Positions 1-5,943 are shown, counted from the stretch's first letter. The stretch is DNA of 16,034 nucleotides from Tannerella sp. (GCA_031277235.1 JAITMT010000264.1:1-16034); one strand, 5' to 3'. Notes: generated by a model not told the origin, from the sequence alone. Program-made: numbers and translations.

Positions 1-82
1 TTGAGGAGATAATCCATTTTCTACCAATATATTGTCCCTTCGGGACAGATCAATGATACATCTATCATTATATTACATAATT

Positions 83-121
83 TTTTAGGTTCTTATACGG
101 ATATTCATTTAATTTTTTATG
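83..121 (+). repeat. Direct repeat copy A (about 40 bp)
   Basis: The unit begins TTTTAGGT, continues through TTATACGG and ATTCATTT, and ends in a T-run followed by ATG. It matches 297-336 with only a few substitutions and one length change. The spacing between copies is about 214 bases, and the block between them contains the AAC, GAA and GTT triloop hairpins. Confidence 0.7.
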
Positions 122-182
122 ATTGTTTTTTATGTATATCCCTATTCATACCCAAACATCTATTCAATCCCAACGGGATTGC

Positions 183-267
183 ATGTTTATAGAAAATGTC
201 ATGTTTCAACCTCCGTTCGACTCCGAAGGAGTCGAATATTAATCCGAATTGTGTTTTCTATAAATAT
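183..267 (+). repeat. Nested inverted repeat enclosing a 9-bp hairpin
   Basis: The outer arms 183-196 and 254-267 pair at 13 of 14 positions, the exception being a G-T wobble. The inner 11 bp (186-196 with 254-264) are perfect. Inside lies the strong hairpin 216-236 (TTCGACTCC, GAA loop, GGAGTCGAA). Transcribed, this would fold into a roughly 85-nucleotide stem with an internal hairpin. It could be a small structured RNA or a miniature repeat element; there is no coding evidence. Confidence 0.55.
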
Positions 268-296
268 TTTAATCCGTTGGATTCATTATTGCACTA

Positions 297-336
297 TTTT
301 AGGTGTTTATACGGAGATTCATTTTGTTTTTTTATG
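297..336 (+). repeat. Direct repeat copy B (about 40 bp)
   Basis: This is the second copy of the unit at 83-121, with the same TTTTAGGT start, TTATACGG core and T-run plus ATG end. Finding it twice suggests that the hairpin island is built from a repeated module rather than being random A+T-rich spacer. Confidence 0.7.
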
Positions 337-453
337 GGAAAAAGAGCGCCTTTCCATGATGGAATGTTGTATTGCGCGGGGTGCGGAGAGACGGAAATAT
401 GGCAGATTGAACGCTCCGCAGGCAACGTTCCGCTCGCCTGCGGTTATGAAAAT

Positions 454-470
454 CCGTTCTTTCAGAACGG
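454..470 (-). terminator. Possible terminator hairpin downstream of the Fur-family gene
   Basis: Read on the minus strand, CCGTTCT-GAA-AGAACGG is followed by ATTTTC. It lies about 70 bases beyond the stop codon of the minus-strand regulator gene. The T-run is short, so this may simply be another member of the triloop hairpin set in this region. Confidence 0.3.
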
Positions 471-541
471 TTGCTTCTCGAACGGAAAAAACTGCAATTT
501 GAAGAATATGGCTGAAATACAGGGACTTCCGACCGGCATAA

Positions 542-958
542 TCAGGACCGGAGTTTTTTGCATTCTTCGCAGAAACCTTTCAGGTAAAAAAAGGATTCGT
601 TAATTTCACCTCTGAAATTTTCCGGGAGGAATTGATTGATATCCAGATCAATATCAATGATTCTGTCACATTCTTTGCAGCGAAAGTGCGCATGAGGCTG
701 AATTACGCTGTCGAAACGGGCATTGCGCTCGTCAATACTGATGTAATTGATCGCTTTGCGTTCGATAAACAGTTTCAGCGTATTGTAAACCGTCGTTTTC
801 GACAGCGTCGGAATTTCTGTACGCAAGGCTTCAAACACCTCATCTACAGTAGGATGCGTTTTATTGTGCTGCAAAAACTGCATCACCGCCAAACGCTGTA
901 CCGAAGGGCGTATGCCATTATTTGTGAGATATTGACTTGTAGTGTTCATTTCTGTCAT
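542..958 (-). CDS. Fur-family transcriptional regulator, PerR-like
   Basis: This is a metal-dependent DNA-binding repressor of the Fur family, 138 aa from the ATG at 958, a normal family length. The winged helix covers about residues 8-75, with the recognition segment LSKTTVYNTLKL. The dimerisation half carries two CxxC zinc pairs (C94/C97 and C130/C133). The residues that form the regulatory metal site of Bacillus subtilis PerR (H37, D85, H91, H93, D104) all have counterparts at a constant offset of two: H35, D83, H89, H91 and D102. The Asp at the D104 position is the usual hallmark separating PerR from Fur, so peroxide sensing is the best guess (inference). The frame is open further upstream, but the promoter at 969-998 excludes the longer start. 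A second ATG at 949 is a real alternative because 958 leaves almost no leader. Confidence 0.9.
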   Translation of the reverse strand: MTEMNTTSQYLTNNGIRPSVQRLAVMQFLQHNKTHPTVDEVFEALRTEIPTLSKTTVYNTLKLFIERKAINYISIDERNARFDSVIQPHAHFRCKECDRIIDIDLDINQFLPENFRGEINESFFYLKGFCEECKKLRS

Positions 959-966
959 ATTTTCGG

Positions 967-1059
967 TGCAAAAATAAGCATAAATTTTGAAAAAACAATC
1001 TTTTTGTGTAAATTTGCGTCGCAAAAGAACGGATTTTTCAATATGGCGAATACGAAGGA
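967..1059. promoter_or_regulatory. Divergent promoter block, copy 1
   Basis: Two face-to-face Bacteroidetes promoters overlap here. Minus strand: TATTTTTG (complement of 969-976) with TTG (complement of 996-998) 19 bases upstream, serving the Fur-family gene. Plus strand: TAAATTTG at 1009-1016 with TTTG at 986-989, also 19 bases apart, pointing at the DUF1599 and crcB remnants. Each -33 element lies inside the other promoter's spacer, so the two probably compete or are co-regulated. The whole block matches 3267-3359 at 85 of 93 positions, with the first 39 bases identical. Confidence 0.8.
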
Positions 1060-1087
1060 ACTGATGTACGCCAAAAATCACGACTGA
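1043..1087 (+). pseudogene. Remnant of a DUF1599 gene (14 codons)
   Basis: The reading frame encodes MANTKELMYAKNHD and then TGA. It is the intact DUF1599 gene at 3343-3885 with residues 7-110 removed. The first codons match the start of the intact gene (MANTKE). From 1055 to 1083, 29 consecutive bases are identical to 3667-3695, which encode residues 109-118 of the intact protein. The removed segment is 312 bases, exactly 104 codons, and the junction sits in a short AAGGA-like similarity between the two ends. The rest of the gene after NHD is also missing. It retains the duplicated promoter and start but cannot encode a working protein. Confidence 0.8.
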
Positions 1088-1089
1088 TT

Positions 1090-1222
1090 ATGAGACAAAT
1101 CCTATTGGTTGCGGCAGGCGGAACTTTCCAATAATCTTTATTTTCAGGCGATTATCTATGTTTTAGCGAGTATTGTTCTGGGGGTTTTGCTTACTTTTTT
1201 GGGGTATTTTGTTTTGAAATAG
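1090..1222 (+). pseudogene. crcB: Remnant of crcB (Fluc-type fluoride channel)
   Basis: The first 13 codons encode MRQILLVAAGGTF, the typical start of CrcB/Fluc proteins, which export fluoride as four-helix dimeric channels. The frame then hits TAA at 1132. Shifting frame at about 1130 gives an uninterrupted C-terminus that includes FQAIIYVLASIVLG and FLGYFVLK before TAG at 1220-1222, which resembles the last transmembrane helix of CrcB. The middle two thirds, including the polar track and Phe-box segments expected in the family, are absent, and the two ends are in different frames. The ATG lies three bases after the stop of the DUF1599 remnant, so the two were probably one operon. The family call rests on recognising two short ends and is good but not certain. 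Confidence 0.65.
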
Positions 1223-1518
1223 TTTCAGAAATATTTAAGTAATTGATAATCATATAATTATAAATAACCTCCAACTCCAAGAACAAAGACGTCCATATTG
1301 AAAAAATAATCCCTTACCGTCACTTTGAAACAAATTTACAGGATTTTTACCGTTACTTTGAAACAAATTCCGTATCTTTGTACTGTCATTTTAAAGACCT
1401 TTTATTTGAATTTTATAATCCGGATTATCGGATATTTTGAATTGACAGCCTAAAAAATATGAATAGCAGCAATATACAAAGCGTTTTTATTGTAAAATCT
1501 TTTTCATTGGCTAAATAA
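1223..1518. other. Gene-free spacer with repeats
   Basis: This 296-base A+T-rich interval separates the crcB remnant from the end of the minus-strand propeller operon. No protein gene is supported. The only plus-strand ATG frame of note (1459-1518, 19 codons) has no recognisable product. It contains a tandem 23-base repeat with a promoter-like box (1314-1380) and a perfect 14-base palindrome at 1415-1428 (ATAATCCGGATTAT). Confidence 0.6.
1314..1380 (+). promoter_or_regulatory. Tandem 23-bp repeat with orphan -7 box
   Basis: TTACCGTCACTTTGAAACAAATT (1314-1336) recurs at 1347-1369 with one change. The repeat period is 33 bases, about three helical turns. Four bases after the second copy lies TATCTTTG (1373-1380), a match to the Bacteroidetes -7 box, though no good -33 TTG sits at the usual distance. 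The layout resembles a repressor- or activator-controlled promoter, but no intact gene follows on the plus strand before 1519. It may be left over from a lost gene. Confidence 0.45.
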
Positions 1519-2694
1519 TTATTTGAATTTATATATTGCAAGAATCGGATTGTCTTCTTCATCGGGTATCTTTACAGGTTCTCCTTTCCGTTGCTTTTCA
1601 TCATAATATTCTTTATTTAAAGCATGTGGTGGCAACAGATGGACAAACGTATTTTTAGGAACGTCTCTTTTACTAATATATGATGGGTTCCAATCTTTAA
1701 CCCAAAGGTCAGCATGTTCAAAAAAAATTTTACTGGTCTGTCCGGTTTCAAATTCATACATGAGATATTCACCGGGACTATCCTTACCCCGTTCATAGGC
1801 AATCAGGTCTAAAGATTTCCTGTACAGAATCATGAATTTATCCGTAGTCAGGGGAACTCCCCAAACGGTTGGAGGTTCAGACGAATGAACCGAAGGCGTA
1901 CGGACAAGTATGGGAATTAATTTCCTGTCCGGTGTAAGCCGGTAAACCGTATCCGAAGATATGTTTGCAATCACTAAATTCTGACCGTCATACGGATTAT
2001 TGTAAATTAAAATATTGGAAGCCGTATATCCTTTTTTCCCTCCGCCCATATCAATCTCCTGACGCATTTGGTTTGTATATCTTACAGGTAACCGGATATC
2101 CAGTACGGAAACAATGCTGCCGTCTTTTTTGGATAGAAGCATATACGGTTTTTCACTGTAGTCATGCTCCTTAATCCATCTGTCTCCATTGCACACAAGC
2201 ATGGTTTCATCATCAAAATCGTACATTTCGTTTAATAACCAGTTATTAGAATGTTTGAATGACCGTTTGAATTCTCCGCTCATCGAATAAACTAAAAATT
2301 CACTTTTTGGCATGTGTAAGTGAATTACCTCTTCGTTTTTCCCATCAAATATGACGTGTCCTCCCAATGTTATATACTCTTGAGGTCCCTGTCCCCTGCG
2401 GTTATAATGAGACACGACTTTCCCTCTTCGATTGAAAATAAATATTTCATCCTGCGACAAATCTCCTATAACAATATATCGGTCGGTAACAGAAATAATA
2501 TAACTTGTACCCAGTAAAACATCGTCCGTTGTTTCCAACGGAATATATTCTATATCGGCAACGTCCTGGAGACGTATCCTTTTCTCCGGATAGTTTTTTG
2601 AAAAATCTATGACCGGTATATCTTCAGTCCCTGATTTTTCGGATTGACAGCCTATCAATGTAATGATTAACAAGATATAAACAGATTTCTTCAT
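1519..2694 (-). CDS. Six-bladed beta-propeller lipoprotein (DUF5128-like)
   Basis: The 391-aa protein starts with a lipoprotein signal (MKKSVYILLIITLIGCQ, lipid-attached Cys at 16), so it is probably anchored in the cell envelope. The mature part opens with IPVIDF and a segment, IRLQDVADIEYIPLET, that is characteristic of the large family of Bacteroidetes six-bladed beta-propeller proteins. Repeating strands of the kind YIVIGDLSQDEIFIFNRRGKV and a GQGPQEY motif follow. Precise function is unknown; members are usually extracytoplasmic and are often linked to nutrient binding or signalling. The gene begins 7 bases after the DUF2442 stop, so it is the third gene of an operon led by DUF4160. The segment is visibly more A+T-rich than the flanking tpiA and uvrA regions, which together with its flanking repeats suggests insertion or transfer. 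Confidence 0.85.
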   Translation of the reverse strand: MKKSVYILLIITLIGCQSEKSGTEDIPVIDFSKNYPEKRIRLQDVADIEYIPLETTDDVLLGTSYIISVTDRYIVIGDLSQDEIFIFNRRGKVVSHYNRRGQGPQEYITLGGHVIFDGKNEEVIHLHMPKSEFLVYSMSGEFKRSFKHSNNWLLNEMYDFDDETMLVCNGDRWIKEHDYSEKPYMLLSKKDGSIVSVLDIRLPVRYTNQMRQEIDMGGGKKGYTASNILIYNNPYDGQNLVIANISSDTVYRLTPDRKLIPILVRTPSVHSSEPPTVWGVPLTTDKFMILYRKSLDLIAYERGKDSPGEYLMYEFETGQTSKIFFEHADLWVKDWNPSYISKRDVPKNTFVHLLPPHALNKEYYDEKQRKGEPVKIPDEEDNPILAIYKFK

Positions 2695-2701
2695 ATTTCT
2701 A

Positions 2702-2971
2702 TTATTTATTTCCGTAAGATTTTTTCATTGAATCATTTACCGAAATACCTTCATAATAAAGAGTTTCGGGTGCAATATCCACATTATTATCCCATGCAAT
2801 GCTGTCAAAACAAACCCTCACGGTTTTGAACATTTCATTGTCTTTTAAGGTTTTGAAAACTCCTGTTTCCAGCAACGGTTTTACATCGTAATACTTTTGT
2901 TCATCATTCTTAAATGTGAGTAAAAGTATATGATTTTCTAACGGTTTTACGGTTTTTACTTCCCAGTCCAT
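2702..2971 (-). CDS. DUF2442 family protein
   Basis: This is an 89-aa cytoplasmic protein without signal or membrane segments. It has the DUF2442 pattern: an N-terminal strand pair leading to a YYDVKPLLETGVFKTL segment, then an acidic middle and WDNNVDIAPETLYYEG, with a conserved trailing Asp/Pro and aromatic residues. DUF2442 genes are very often paired with DUF4160 genes, as here, with an 8-base gap to the DUF4160 gene upstream. The pairs are suspected to be toxin-antitoxin-like, but no biochemical role is established that I can cite. Next in the operon is the beta-propeller gene, 7 bases away. Confidence 0.85.
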   Translation of the reverse strand: MDWEVKTVKPLENHILLLTFKNDEQKYYDVKPLLETGVFKTLKDNEMFKTVRVCFDSIAWDNNVDIAPETLYYEGISVNDSMKKSYGNK

Positions 2972-2979
2972 ATTGATTG

Positions 2980-3240
2980 CTATTTTAAAGGTTCTATTCT
3001 GAAAGGTTCTTCTCCATTTTTACACAATTCCCAATTCGCCTTCAAATCCTCTTTGTGTATTTCCGTCCACGCTTGAATGAATCGAAGCTGTCTTTTTGGC
3101 AATTCTCCTTCTTCTATATCTCCTGTTTCAATATCTATTACAGCCCTATCATCCTGATATTGAACGTGAAAGTGAGGTGGCTGATGATCTTTATAATACA
3201 TCCGCACAATTAATCCGTAAAAAATTGATACAGTTGGCAT
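2980..3240 (-). CDS. DUF4160 family protein
   Basis: This is an 86-aa cytoplasmic protein. The family signature is clear: PTVS near the N-terminus, then MYYKDHQPPHFHVQYQD with its DHxPPHFH core at residues 18-25, and RQLRFIQAWTEIHKEDL towards the C-terminus. The histidine-rich motif could bind metal or nucleic acid, but function is unknown. The ATG at 3240 is chosen because the minus-strand promoter at 3269-3298 lies inside any longer frame. It is the first gene of an operon with DUF2442 and the propeller lipoprotein. Its promoter is a copy of the one that serves the Fur-family gene at 958; the copied block ends 27 bases before its start codon. Confidence 0.85.
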   Translation of the reverse strand: MPTVSIFYGLIVRMYYKDHQPPHFHVQYQDDRAVIDIETGDIEEGELPKRQLRFIQAWTEIHKEDLKANWELCKNGEEPFRIEPLK

Positions 3241-3266
3241 AATCTTGAAAAGTTTAATAACTTGAA

Positions 3267-3359
3267 TGCAAAAATAAGCATAAATTTTGAAAAAACAATC
3301 TTTTTCTGTATATTTGCGCCGCATAAAAACGGATTTTTCGATATGGCAAATACGAAAGA
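3267..3359. promoter_or_regulatory. Divergent promoter block, copy 2
   Basis: This has the same architecture as copy 1. Minus strand: TATTTTTG (complement of 3269-3276) with TTG (complement of 3296-3298), 19-base spacer, driving DUF4160-DUF2442-propeller. Plus strand: TATATTTG at 3309-3316 with TTTG at 3286-3289, 19-base spacer, driving DUF1599 and the operon behind it with a leader of roughly 20 bases. Most of the 8 differences from copy 1 lie on the DUF1599 side (right half); the half holding the regulator promoter is unchanged. Confidence 0.8.
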
Positions 3360-3885
3360 GCAATTTGAAGAAGTCATTACGGCGTGCAGGAATGTGTACG
3401 GGGACAAGTTGAAAGACTATTCTCCGTCGTGGCGCATTATGAGACCCGAATCCATCACAGACCAACTGTTAATCAAGGCGAAACGCATCCGGAGCCTTGA
3501 AATCAAGAAGGAAAGCAAAATCAACGAAGGCATAAAACCCGAATTTACCGGTATCGTGAATTACGGGATTATCGGAATCATCCAGTTGCGACTTGGTTTT
3601 GCGGACGGCGTGGATATTTCAATCGCTAAAGCGCTGGAATTGTACGACTTGTACATGACCGAAACCAAGGAACTGATGTACGCCAAAAATCACGATTACG
3701 ACGACGCCTGGAAACTGATGCGGATAAGTTCCTATACAGACTTGATTCTGACCAAGTTAAACCGCATCAAGAAAATCGAAAACAATGCCGGGCAGGTATC
3801 GGTTTCGGAAGGAATAGAGGCTAATTATCAGGATATTATCAACTATGCGCTTTTTGGACTTATTAAACTCTCTTATCCCGCATGA
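3343..3885 (+). CDS. DUF1599 domain protein, two tandem repeats
   Basis: This 180-aa soluble protein is made of two copies of the same helical unit, residues about 7-85 and 101-177. Paired motifs include YSPSWRIMRP / YDDAWKLMRI, SITDQLLIKAKRIRSLE / SYTDLILTKLNRIKKIE, and IVNYGIIGIIQL / IINYALFGLIKL. DUF1599 has been discussed as a nucleotide-modification-associated domain; the activity of this protein is not known. The start at 3343 follows the plus-strand promoter, and the longer frame beginning at 3262 would start upstream of it. The gene ends in an ATGA overlap with the DoxX gene, which shows an operon. A stump of a second copy lies at 1043-1087. The order DUF1599-DoxX-tpiA-SPOR-folE is, to my knowledge, a common Bacteroidales arrangement. 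Confidence 0.85.
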   Translation: MANTKEQFEEVITACRNVYGDKLKDYSPSWRIMRPESITDQLLIKAKRIRSLEIKKESKINEGIKPEFTGIVNYGIIGIIQLRLGFADGVDISIAKALELYDLYMTETKELMYAKNHDYDDAWKLMRISSYTDLILTKLNRIKKIENNAGQVSVSEGIEANYQDIINYALFGLIKLSYPA

Positions 3886-5141
3886 AAACATCGCTTAATT
3901 TTCGTAAAATCCTGACCGAAACATGTCGGGTTATCATCGGCGTAACGTTCATATTTTCAGGCTTGATGAAGGCGATTGATCCCACCGGCGGAGCGTTGCA
4001 AATGGAAGAATATTTCCACGCATTTTCGCTGTCCGCGTTCTCGCCGATTGCCCTGTTCATGTCCATCAGCCTGTCGTCCATCGAATTTATGATGGGTTTG
4101 TGTGTCCTTGTGGCTGTTTACCGGCGAATTACGGCTTTCTGCGTGCTCGTTTTCATGGCTTTTATGACGTTGCTTACGCTTTATCTCGCCATTTTCAATC
4201 CGGTTCACGACTGCGGCTGCTTTGGCGATGCGCTGAAAATCACCAACTGGCAGACGTTTTACAAAAATATTTTCCTGCTGATGCCCGCTTCGGTGGTGAT
4301 TTTTATCAATCACCGGAAGATGAAACCGCTGTATTCTCCCAGAGTTCAATGGTTTATCGTGCTTTTCGGGTATCTTTTTCCGACCGCGTTTGCGTATCAC
4401 AACGTTTATCATGAGCCGGTTACGGATTTTCGAGCGTATAAAATCGGGGCGAACATACCGGAACTGATGTCTTTTCCCGCGGACGCTCCACAGGACATTT
4501 ATGAATATATTTACGAGAAAGACGGTCAAAAACAGGGTTTTACGCCCGAAACGGCTCCTGCCGGCGATTCGACCTGGACTTACGTCGAAGCCAAATTGGT
4601 GAAACACGGATATGTTCCGCCGGTTACGACTTTTGAACTCTATGATAAACAGGGAGATAACTTAGCCGACCAAATCCTTGCCGACCCGAAAGGCGTTTTT
4701 CTGCTCGTCTCTCCCAAACTGGAAAAAGCCGACGACAAAAACATTGACGAAATCAATAATATTTACGATTATTCCGTTGATAATCAGATGGATTTTTATT
4801 GCCTGACCAGTTCGGACGAATCGGGTATTCAGGCTTGGATCAACAATACGGGCGCGGAATATCCGTTTTTGACGGCGGACGATGTTACGCTGAAAACAAT
4901 GATCCGTTCCAATCCGGGACTTTTTCTGCTGAAATCGGGAACAATTCTGGGAAAATTTCATTACAGGGATTTGCCTTCGGAAGAAGAAATAAATAAGATG
5001 TTATCAGACAGTTATAATCCGGCGACAATAGCCGCACAAGAAGAAAAAAGCGCATGGATTTGGGTATTTCTCTGTTTTACCATACCTTTGTTGCTTGTTT
5101 GGATTTATGACCGGAGTTTGAAGTCCAAAAACAAAAAGTGA
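3882..5141 (+). CDS. DoxX/MauE-like membrane protein with thioredoxin-like tail
   Basis: The 419-aa inner-membrane protein has an N-terminal DoxX/MauE-type domain. Hydrophobic segments lie at about 15-29, 52-75, 84-104, 128-143 and 157-173, with the family sequences FSGLMKAIDPTGGALQ and VHDCGCFGD (residues 108-116, Cys 111 and 113). Residues about 230-380 look like a thioredoxin-type fold (FLLVSP, then PFLTADD and PGLFLLKSGTI) but have no CxxC where the active site would be, so this half is unlikely to be a disulfide oxidoreductase. A last membrane helix at about 391-410 ends in a basic tail. The start overlaps the DUF1599 stop by four bases and tpiA follows after 25 bases. It may pass electrons or act in envelope redox homeostasis (inference from the family). 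Confidence 0.85.
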   Translation: MKTSLNFRKILTETCRVIIGVTFIFSGLMKAIDPTGGALQMEEYFHAFSLSAFSPIALFMSISLSSIEFMMGLCVLVAVYRRITAFCVLVFMAFMTLLTLYLAIFNPVHDCGCFGDALKITNWQTFYKNIFLLMPASVVIFINHRKMKPLYSPRVQWFIVLFGYLFPTAFAYHNVYHEPVTDFRAYKIGANIPELMSFPADAPQDIYEYIYEKDGQKQGFTPETAPAGDSTWTYVEAKLVKHGYVPPVTTFELYDKQGDNLADQILADPKGVFLLVSPKLEKADDKNIDEINNIYDYSVDNQMDFYCLTSSDESGIQAWINNTGAEYPFLTADDVTLKTMIRSNPGLFLLKSGTILGKFHYRDLPSEEEINKMLSDSYNPATIAAQEEKSAWIWVFLCFTIPLLLVWIYDRSLKSKNKK

Positions 5142-5166
5142 AATTTAAAAATATAAAATAAATAAA

Positions 5167-5943
5167 ATGAGAAAAAATATTGTAGCAGGAAACTGGAAAA
5201 TGAATACCACTCTTGCAGAAGGTTTGGCGCTTGCCAAGGGGTTAAACGAGGCTTTGAAAGGCAAGACGACGAATTGCAGCGTGGTTATAGGCACGCCGTT
5301 TACGCATTTGGCAAGCATAGTTTCGACAATTGATCCGGAAAAAATAAGCGTTGCCGCCGAAAACTGCGCCGACAAGGAAAAAGGCGCCTACACGGGCGAA
5401 GTATCCGCCGCGATGGTGGCTTCGACGGGCGCCAACCATGTGATTCTGGGACATTCCGAACGTCGCGCCTACTATCACGAAACGCCTGAAATACTGAAAG
5501 ATAAAGTGATTTTAGCGCTGGCAAACGGTTTGACGCCGATTTTCTGCATCGGCGAAGTTCTGGCGGAACGCGAAGCGGGTACGCATTTTGAAGTTGTTAA
5601 CAATCAATTGAATAAATCTCTTTTCAATCTTTCCAAAGAAGATTTTCAAAAAATTGTGCTGGCATACGAACCGGTTTGGGCGATCGGTACGGGCAAAACC
5701 GCAACCTCCGCACAGGCGCAGGAAATGCACGCTCACATTCGCCAAACCCTTGCCAATCAATTCGGTAACGACATCGCGCAGGAGACGTCCATCCTCTACG
5801 GCGGAAGTTGCAACAAGGACAACGCTGCCGAACTGTTCGCCAATCCCGACGTGGACGGCGGTCTCATCGGCGGCGCCTCGCTCTCGGTCGAGAATTTTCT
5901 GCCCATCATCGCAGCTTTTGACCATCTAAAACTTCCGTCATGA
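5167..5943 (+). CDS. tpiA: Triosephosphate isomerase
   Basis: This cytoplasmic glycolytic enzyme interconverts glyceraldehyde 3-phosphate and dihydroxyacetone phosphate. The 258-aa length is normal for the TIM barrel family. Catalytic residues are in place: N9/K11 in AGNWKMN, H96 in ILGHSERR and E168 in VLAYEPVWAIGTGKT. Phosphate-binding loops are present as AIGTGKT (172-178) and YGGSCNKDNA (211-220), with GGLIGGASL closing the barrel at 231-239. The leader is the A-rich AAAATATAAAATAAATAAA, typical of this phylum. Its stop overlaps the start of the SPOR gene (TCATGA), so the two are translationally coupled. Confidence 0.97.
   Translation: MRKNIVAGNWKMNTTLAEGLALAKGLNEALKGKTTNCSVVIGTPFTHLASIVSTIDPEKISVAAENCADKEKGAYTGEVSAAMVASTGANHVILGHSERRAYYHETPEILKDKVILALANGLTPIFCIGEVLAEREAGTHFEVVNNQLNKSLFNLSKEDFQKIVLAYEPVWAIGTGKTATSAQAQEMHAHIRQTLANQFGNDIAQETSILYGGSCNKDNAAELFANPDVDGGLIGGASLSVENFLPIIAAFDHLKLPS

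Larger units (their letters stand above)
1..541. repeat. Gene-free island of triloop hairpins and repeats
   Basis: No reading frame here looks like a protein. The stretch carries a string of short perfect inverted repeats that mostly share one design, a GC-capped stem closing a three-base loop: 33-47 (TGTCCC/TTC loop), 165-181 (CAATCCC/AAC loop), 216-236 (TTCGACTCC/GAA loop, 9-bp stem), 271-283 (AATCC/GTT loop), 352-364 (TTCCA/TGA loop) and 454-470 (CCGTTCT/TTC loop). An 8-bp stem with a 12-base loop lies at 416-443. Stem sequences differ while the loops fall into two complementary classes (TTC/GAA and AAC/GTT), so pairing rather than sequence seems to be kept. A 40-base direct repeat and a long nested inverted repeat lie within it and are listed separately. 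The function is unknown. It could be a structured RNA, a decayed repeat element, or transcription stops downstream of the Fur-family gene that ends at 542. Confidence 0.6.

Noticed and set aside
1..541. CRISPR-like array
   Set aside because: Hairpins differ in stem sequence and spacing and there are only two copies of the longer repeat, so there is no regular repeat-spacer pattern and no cas gene nearby.
119..603. Overlapping plus-strand frames across the left-hand hairpin island
   Set aside because: Composition is unlike protein, frames run through the inverted repeats, and no family resemblance is seen.
1240..1263. Fur/PerR-box-like sequence (GATAATCAT and TATAATTATA)
   Set aside because: The spacer is very A+T-rich, the match is partial, and no promoter of a working gene is adjacent.
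1459..1518. 19-codon plus-strand frame before the end of the propeller gene
   Set aside because: No family, no clear leader, and it merely abuts the opposite gene; too little to call a gene.
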